Shown here in pieces: positions 58,363-64,000 of a stretch of 64,000 bases of DNA (position 1 is the first letter of the stretch; each line of letters starts with the position of its first letter). The notes beneath the pieces were generated by a model. That model made no database searches, was not told the DNA's origin, and saw nothing but the letters and a program-made list of their open reading frames with translations. The DNA is from Metellina segmentata (lineage: Eukaryota; Arthropoda; Arachnida; Araneae; Tetragnathidae). The stretch lies in NCBI GenBank assembly GCA_947359465.1, contig OX375878.1, positions 87,208,377 through 87,272,376 of the forward strand, given 5' to 3'. The position numbers and the translations under genes are program-made.

Positions 58363-58726
58363 TTCATAACAATGTTTACGTTTAACTGGTCTTAACACTT
58401 ACATTTAACTGGTCTTAACACTTATGTTTAACTGGTCTTAACACTTATGTTTAACTGATCTTAACACTTAAGAAAAACTGGTCCTTATAATTGCGTCTGC
58501 GTGACCCACTGGTTGAGGTCACTTAAATTAATGTTATTTATAGTCACTATGCTAACATTTCGGAAGAGCCATTGTAAAATTCTTTATCGTTTTCAGATCA
58601 AGCAAGACTCATTCTTAAGTTAAAATAGATCATTAAATTTCAGTGTGTGTGACCATATTTAACACGATAAAAGACATATCCATGGAATCTACTTTTAAAA
58701 TGAAATAGATCTCCATCTTAAATAAC
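58363..58726. repeat. 22-bp minisatellite and adjoining unassigned sequence
   Basis: Between 58380 and 58470 the unit TTTAACTGGTCTTAACACTTA occurs four times with single-base changes. The rest, to 58726, is unassigned. Confidence 0.85.
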
Positions 58727-58800
58727 TTAGGGATTGGTCCCGGACAGTGTCAATAGCCCGTTGTGTTGCTCTAGTAAGACTTTAATTAAAAATTACCATT
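58727..58800 (+). mobile_element. SINE tail fragment
   Basis: TTAGGGATTGGTCCCGGACA, then CAATAGCCCGTTGTGTTGCT and AATTACCATTA. It matches the final ~75 bp of the 9.5-kb SINE. Confidence 0.75.
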
Positions 58801-59745
58801 ACTATCTTAATAAACATTTAAAAAATGTATTTCTGACTTTGGGTCCCAACAAATTAACTTCCTGGCCACGCTCAACAGGATATGAATGTTGATCACCCTT
58901 CTTCCGCTAAATTTTTGTAACTCCGCCCCTTTCGAACTGTTTTGAAATGTCTGTCGACTATGTGTTCAAAGGAAACACACCCCTAAGGCAAGTGTTATCT
59001 TATTCGATGGAATAAAAAAATTTTCACAATCAATTCAAACCCATTACAAGCAAGTGATTAGCAACAGATCTTGTTCACATACGGAAGTCTGTTCCTGTGT
59101 AATCTAAGCATTGCCAATAGCTATTGCATTGTTAGCGGCATCCGCGATTGTCTTTGTTGTTACTTTCGGACGATGCACAAAGAGTTTTCGATTTTTTTTT
59201 AAGATGCATTGAATATACCTAATTGCAAACTACCGGAATATGGTTATTATAATTACCTACATGTTAGTGTATGAAACCTCGCCGGTTTTATTGTCTGTGT
59301 CAAGTTACATTGAAAGAATGCTCACACTTATGTCTTCGACTGCATTTCTTCGAGCATACTGTATACCGAATTGTAAACGGATTCATTTAAATCCATTGTA
59401 ATTCTGTCATGAACTTGTTTAACTAGAACAAACGTTTCATCAAATTTCACAGCGCTTTAATATCTAAGGTCCGATTTGGGTGAGTTGGGTGGACAACTTA
59501 CAAAAAAAAAAAAAATTATGAAATACTTAATTTACTTAAGTTTTTCTGTAACAGGCAGAGTTTAGTGGAGTGAGCATCTCGGAGTTAAAGTTAACAAAAG
59601 TTATTTTTACAATAGCACAAATTACGAGAAAACATTTAGTAGGTAATAAGACAAAGACCACAGCGCAGTTGCCAGCCTGAAAAGAATAGACATAACTATT
59701 TTTACAAAGATAAGGGTTTTATATAATAGTTAAACTTTTTTTTGA
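58801..59745. other. AT-rich interval, nothing recognised
   Basis: No repeat or gene recognised. Confidence 0.35.
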
Positions 59746-59925
59746 CTACGGCCGGTACAGCAGCTGTACCATGATCGCCCCAAGAAAGAATTTAGACAAC
59801 GGCCAGTACATCAGTCGTATATTGAAAGTTATAAGAATCGCACCAAGAAATAATTTAAAATTCGGCCGTTACAGCAGTTGTACCTTGAAAGTTATAAGAA
59901 TCGCGCGAAGAAGAAGCGCGCTTGT
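59746..59925. repeat. Imperfect direct repeats, about 60 bp step
   Basis: ACGGCCGGTACAGCAGCTGT, ACGGCCAGTACATCAGTCGT and TCGGCCGTTACAGCAGTTGT start three successive units, each followed by ATCGC-CCAAGAAA-type sequence. The 83-codon ORF over them (59771-60022) reflects the repeat, although it stays open across all three units. Confidence 0.8.
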
Positions 59926-60021
59926 TATATCTATAGCCGTAGTCAAAAGGTCAGAATTGGCAAAGCGCCAAGAAAGACATGAACTAATCATGTCAGACAT
60001 CTTCCGCAGTCTTCGTAGGTA

Positions 60022-60270
60022 GTTAATTAACATCGCACTGGAGCAACACACGGACTATTAGCGACGGTCCGGGATCAATCCCAAATGAAAAGATCCAATT
60101 GAATATCCGTAAATATGAATCAAAGTCAGAAGACGAGAAAACCTGAGCTGGCACACCACTCTAACGTGAGGACATTTGTGGCCACGACAAATTAAAGTGC
60201 ACCAGCCCCCATGTACACGACAGTGTTTGATTTGATTCCAACTCGCAACCCTTCGATTGCTAATTCTTTA
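60022..60270 (-). mobile_element. SINE copy, minus strand
   Basis: TTAATTAACATCGCACTGG, ACGGTCCGGGATCAATCCC, CACCTGAGCTGG-like, GGCCACGACAAATTAAAGTG and CAGCCCCCATGTACACGACA, with a degraded head region to about 60270. The head type resembles the 43487 copy. Confidence 0.85.
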
Positions 60271-60324
60271 CTCTTCCAAATGGGCTACGACAGCCCTTCT
60301 GTAGTCTTGGAGCAATTAATATTT

Positions 60325-60329
<5 letters not shown>

Positions 60330-60371
<42 letters not shown>

Positions 60372-60400
60372 ACACACACACACACACACACACACACAGC
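60330..60400. repeat. (TC)n then (AC)n microsatellites
   Basis: About 39 bp of TC followed directly by about 29 bp of AC. A 108-codon ORF across them is an artefact. Confidence 0.97.
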
Positions 60401-60404
60401 ACAC

Positions 60405-60996
60405 ACGCAAACACAAAACTAGTAAAATCAATCTCAATACAGACGAAACGATTAATGCGTTGCTTGTTTGCTTGCATGGTTACCCAATAGGCCAATTAAG
60501 ATTTTCATATGACTTTCATAACCATGAGAGTAAGTAGGTATTTTAATGAACGACGTAATGGAGCACCTCGACTCCAATAAAAATTCCACATTTGATTGTA
60601 GGTCTCAGTGAATGATTCGGCCTGGATATATATAGAGTCATCGTATTTTTGCAACTGAATAATCAGATTTATTTATTGTTATTGAATGAGATGGATGTGT
60701 ATAAAAGTTTATAAAATCAAAATTAAATTAAATTTCAGAAATGCATAGGAATTACTGCTGGTGTGGGCGTTGTCTTTTTTGTTATCATCAAAGATTATTT
60801 TGTGCTAAAGTGCTACAGGGCACCTTTGTAAAATAACCCTTCTTTGGCTTTCCGGGACAAACTATTGCGCAGCTGATCTGGCCCTTTCTGCACCCCCCCC
60901 CCCCGAAAGAACATACCAACAAACCTTCACCTCCTCTTAGGACATAAACAAATTAAGATTTCATAAATTGAATGTAATTGTAATTTTTTTAATTAA
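60405..60996. other. Unassigned interval
   Basis: No gene. A C14-type run lies near 60891-60904. ATGCATAGGAATTACT near 60741 weakly recalls 48495-48510. Confidence 0.35.
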
Positions 60997-60997
60997 C

Positions 60998-61290
60998 GTC
61001 GGTCTAGAGCAACACAACGGATTATTGACGACGGTTCCAAACTTCTACACCAACACAACGTGAGTACTTTCGACCACGACAGATTTAAGGTACACCAGCA
61101 CCTTAAATCTTACTTACACCTTACGCTCTAAACCATACTCTACACCATACGCTCTGAACGATATACGGTACACTAAACGTTACTCTACACCATACGCTAA
61201 CAAACACCCATGCACTAACCCGGATTCGAACCAGGAACCTTCAGAGCTAGAGGCTAACACCTTAACCATCAGGCCGGTTGGTCGATCATA
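60998..61290 (-). mobile_element. SINE copy, minus strand, rearranged body
   Basis: Head at the right end in reverse complement (GGATTCGAACCAGGAACCTT B-box region, then CTTAACCATCAGGCCGG). The body is shortened: the segment between GACGGTTCC and AACTTCTACACC is missing. The stretch 61130-61195 holds three tandem copies of a CTCTA-ACCATACGCT unit of about 20-25 bp. It is paired head-to-head with the plus-strand SINE at 61358. Confidence 0.88.
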
Positions 61291-61357
61291 AATTGAATGA
61301 GGCGAAAAAACTTTAACATGTGAATAAAAATACAAATCTTTTTATTCAAATCTTTTG

Positions 61358-61687
61358 GGCCGACCAACCGGTATAGTGGTTAAGGTGTTAGCCTCTAGAT
61401 CGGAAGGTTCCTGGTTCGAATACGGGTCCGGGCATGGATGTTTGTAAACGTATGGTGTAGAGGCGGCTGGTGCACCTTAAATCTGTCGTGGCCGAAAGTC
61501 CTCACTTTGGGTTGGCGTGGAAGTTTCGAGAGTGGGGTGCCAGCTCAGGTGTTGCTTCGTCATCTGACCGTGGTTCAAAATTACGAGGTGTTGTCCTCGG
61601 ATCTTTCCCTTAAGGGACTGATCCCGGACCGTCGTCAATAGCCCGTTGTGTTGCTCTAATACGACGTTAACTAAAAATTACCAATTA
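61358..61687 (+). mobile_element. tRNA-headed SINE, full length, young
   Basis: Same family and layout as 9483-9811 (330 vs 329 bp). The A-box region is TATAGTGGTTAAGG and the B box has one change (GGTTCGAATAC). It is flanked by a 12-bp duplication with one mismatch (TCAAATCTTTTG at 61346-61357, TCAAATATTTTG at 61688-61699). Roughly ten differences from the 9.5-kb copy. Confidence 0.94.
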
Positions 61688-61741
61688 TCAAATATTTTGA
61701 TCACAAAGACGGGCTGTTTATTTATTTATTTTTTTGTTGTT

Positions 61742-61922
61742 GTTTTAAAAGGTTTGGAGAGTGCAGTGCCAGTTCAAGTGTTGACCTCGTCACCTGACCG
61801 TGGATCAGAATTACTAGGTGTTGTGTCGTCGGATCTTTCCCTTCGAGATTGGTTCCTGACCGTCGCCAATAGCCCTTTGTGGTGTTCCCGTGTGACGTTA
61901 ATTCAACTACCTATCTTATAAT
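61742..61922 (+). mobile_element. SINE 3' fragment
   Basis: GGTTTGGAGAGTGCAGTGCC, CTCGTCACCTGACCGTGGAT, GGATCTTTCCCTTCGAG and TAGCCCTTTGTGGTG match the last 60% of the SINE body. The head is missing. It lies 55 bp downstream of the young SINE. Confidence 0.82.
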
Positions 61923-62162
61923 TAGAAACCATTTCATGAGCAGCACTGAGCAACTTCCGAAATTTATTGGAGGGTCAAAAGTCCTCAAATAACATCAAGA
62001 GTTTTGCACTTTATAATATTTATTTGAATCTTTTTTGAAAGGGGCAGTAAGCAACAAGAATATTTAAGGGCCAACACGTTACAGCCTCTAGGAGTAGACG
62101 CGAGTAAATACCGATGATGTAAACAAACCATTCATGTACGATCACCGCAAATGGCAATGGTA

Positions 62163-62455
62163 ATTAATATACGTCGCACTGGAGGCTGTTGGCGAGGTTC
62201 CAGGATCAATCCCCAGAGGAGGACAACACCACGTAATTTCGAACCGCAGTCAGATGACGATGTCAACACCTGAGCTGGCACTCCACTCTCCAAACTTCCA
62301 CCACACCAAAGAGGACTTTTGAGGCCACGGTAGATTTAACGTGCTCCAGCCACATGTACACGATGTTATTTGGTTGGACCGAGTTTTGAACTCGCAGCCC
62401 TCCGATTGCTAATCCGCTACTCTTCTATCCGGGCTTCCGCGACCACAACCGTAAA
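62163..62455 (-). mobile_element. SINE copy, minus strand, with alanine/serine-type head
   Basis: ATATACGTCGCACTGGAGGC, AACACCACGTAATTTCG, ACCTGAGCTGGCACTCCACT and GAGGCCACGGTAGATTTAAC in the body. The head region GAGTTTTGAACTCGCAGCCC with GATTGCTAATCCGC is the reverse of the 43487-type head. It ends about 12 bp from the adjoining Tc1 copy. Confidence 0.87.
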
Positions 62456-62467
62456 AGTAGGCATATA

Positions 62468-62747
62468 CACTACCCTACCATAATGGACCGGACAGCAAGA
62501 TGTGATGGCATAAGGGAAAGAATACATGCTTTAATAGGGGGATGGTCCCCCACATGCTGCAATTACACTAGAAACCCTTCTGGGCATACTTTCAACAAGG
62601 TTCTGATACACAGCTATGGGTATTTGTGCGCTGCAAGAATTTCGCCAGCTCAGCTGTAGATTTCGGACGTAGTTCTCTGGCCTGTAAGCGTAGCTCTAAC
62701 TCGTTCCTCAAATCTTCTATGGTGTTTAGGACTGAATTCTGAGCTGG

Positions 62748-62822
<75 letters not shown>

Positions 62823-63099
62823 GAAGACGTTTTACATCCATACCTTGATACCACTGCTCGACAGCGGCTGCAACGTGACATGGAGAGTTGTCGTCCTGGA
62901 AGTAACATTCGTCCATTCCATAAAAGTGCCGGAGCGTATGAAGGACCTGATTATCCAAAATGTTCATGTAGACGTCGGTGTTCAATTGACCATGTACAAC
63001 ATGCAAAGATCCCAGGCCATACCACGAAAAACACCCCCAAACAAGTAGTCGGATTGTATGCAAATCCGCTGGCGTCCGTTCCATTATTGTAGGGTATTG
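62468..63099 (-). mobile_element. Tc1 deletion derivative, copy C, with CA tract
   Basis: TA at 62466-62467 and 63100-63101 bounds CACTACCC/CAATACCC termini. On the minus strand the frame reads GCFSWYGLGSLHVVHG, FQDDNSPCH and MDVKRLP. A 72-bp TG tract (62749-62820 as CA) follows, and then coding resumes at the WPAQN-type segment with the catalytic Glu region (usual PIEH) in another frame. Without the tract the length is close to the 568 bp of copies A and B. The same 5' joint is present. Predicted Cys-Val repeat proteins from this locus are artefacts of the tract. Confidence 0.9.
62749..62820. repeat. (CA)n microsatellite inside Tc1 copy C
   Basis: A pure 72-bp tract at the point where copies A and B read CTTCCTTGGCCTGCTCAG. 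The flanks on both sides are element sequence. Confidence 0.98.
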
Positions 63100-63101
63100 T
63101 A

Positions 63102-64000
63102 TGTACAATCGTCTTTTTTCTCCCATTTTTACATGGCTAGAGCGCTTCTGTTATTGATGCGGGAGCCTTCTCTGTAGCAATCCGACTTAGCCACCAGTTC
63201 ACCTTCGTATGTTAGGCGGGTAAAGCAGTATGTACACCTATAGTACATCAATTAAATTCTTCCAAAAATACTAAAAGTTCAGTCGTAATCGTGGCAGATG
63301 TTGCAGGTCACCATTAAACAAGCGCCAACTCCCAGAAAACAGAAGCAAAAACCTCAAAAGCTTTCATTTCACAGCTATCAACTCGCATTTTCACATTCAA
63401 TTAAAAACACATTGTTCTCCACAACTCAACTCTCCCCCTGCCTCTATCTCGGTTGATACCCGAGAAATAAAAAACACACGCACTGGAAAGTTGCGTAGCG
63501 TCATTGAAATCCCATCGACAGAGGCCAGAAACTGGATATGCTTACAAATAAAAAGAAACGAAAAGGGTTAATGACAACGAGGAAGCGAACTATAAAGAAC
63601 AACAAAACAAATCCCTAGAGAAAACAATTTCCTCACCTACTTGAGAAAAGACGAATCAATTTTGTTCTATATAGGACACGGGTGTGAAACATTTAATAAA
63701 ACAATCCCTCGCTAAAGACTTTCTCTTGTGTCTCTTCAGAACCCATAATCTATCGCTTGCGAAAACTTGCTACCGAACTCTTTAGTGATTGGAGGAGCGT
63801 TAATGACTGCCTATAGACGTTCTTTCATGGCTACAGTTACGATATAATTGCTGGGATTTGAATGGAATTGTTTTCGTAGCTATGTATCACAGATAATACA
63901 TTTTTGCTTTTTTTTGGAAGCAATTGGAGTGTTTATTCGTTTTTTCCCTCTGAAAAGACTGAATGAATATGTTCTGTGGGCACTTTAGTATGACGATCAG
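63102..64000. other. Unassigned right edge
   Basis: No repeat match or motif-bearing ORF. AT-rich with moderate GC around 63420-63560. Confidence 0.35.

Noticed and set aside
60211..60537. Ser-Leu / Thr-His repeat ORF
   Set aside because: It is a translation of adjacent TC and AC microsatellites.
62592..63126. Cys-Val repeat ORFs
   Set aside because: They come from the TG tract inside a Tc1 copy, so they are not cysteine-rich proteins or toxins.

Overview
The window is AT-rich animal nuclear DNA with no bacterial-style gene layout. It has no operons, no long ORFs, no rRNA and no credible stand-alone tRNA gene. The repeat content is typical of an arthropod: tRNA-headed SINEs with box A/B promoters, Tc1, pogo/Tigger-like, hAT and PIF/Harbinger DNA elements, Helitrons, a LINE-type RNase H fragment, long TA/AC/TC microsatellites and three long satellite-like arrays. 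A chelicerate, probably a spider, is my best guess from the look of the SINE and Tc1 families. That is memory-based inference and was not tested.

Layout. 0-5 kb: a 139-bp tandem array, a complete minus-strand Helitron, a second Helitron 3' end and a decayed hAT. 5-13 kb: mostly unassigned AT-rich sequence, with a GC-richer block (7.9-8.3 kb) and SINEs, including a young copy at 9.48-9.81 kb with a perfect 14-bp target duplication. 13-17.3 kb: a regulatory-looking block, a 198-bp array and a 290-bp array. 17-24 kb: AT-rich, holding the only plausible host coding exon (20.69-20.88 kb, signal peptide plus a weak lipase-like motif) and an old Tc1 pseudogene. 24-34 kb: a hAT with a perfect 8-bp duplication, a 568-bp Tc1 deletion derivative, a Helitron fragment and two Harbinger MITEs. 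34-39 kb: an RNase H fragment, a GC-rich island and a 1.3-kb hAT carrying nested insertions. 39-42 kb: a 221-bp satellite with a two-type (442-bp) pattern, then a second 568-bp Tc1 copy. 42-52 kb: SINEs, a Tigger-like MITE, a Helitron with a textbook 3' hairpin and a pogo-like element interrupted by a SINE. 52-56 kb: a GC-richer block with a CTCF-like site and a Hox-cofactor-like site, then a 270-bp TA array. 56-64 kb: a hAT end cut by a Helitron, a second pogo-like remnant, inverted SINEs and a third Tc1 copy with a 72-bp CA tract in its coding region.

The window reads as intergenic or long-intron DNA shaped by non-autonomous elements that depend on machinery encoded elsewhere. I see no multi-gene system. 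The most notable patterns are the repeated amplification of one Tc1 deletion derivative, a family of arrays and dispersed patches built on a 16-bp perfect palindrome, and the candidate secreted-protein exon. Boundaries were read by eye. Those backed by target-site duplications are firm and the others are approximate.
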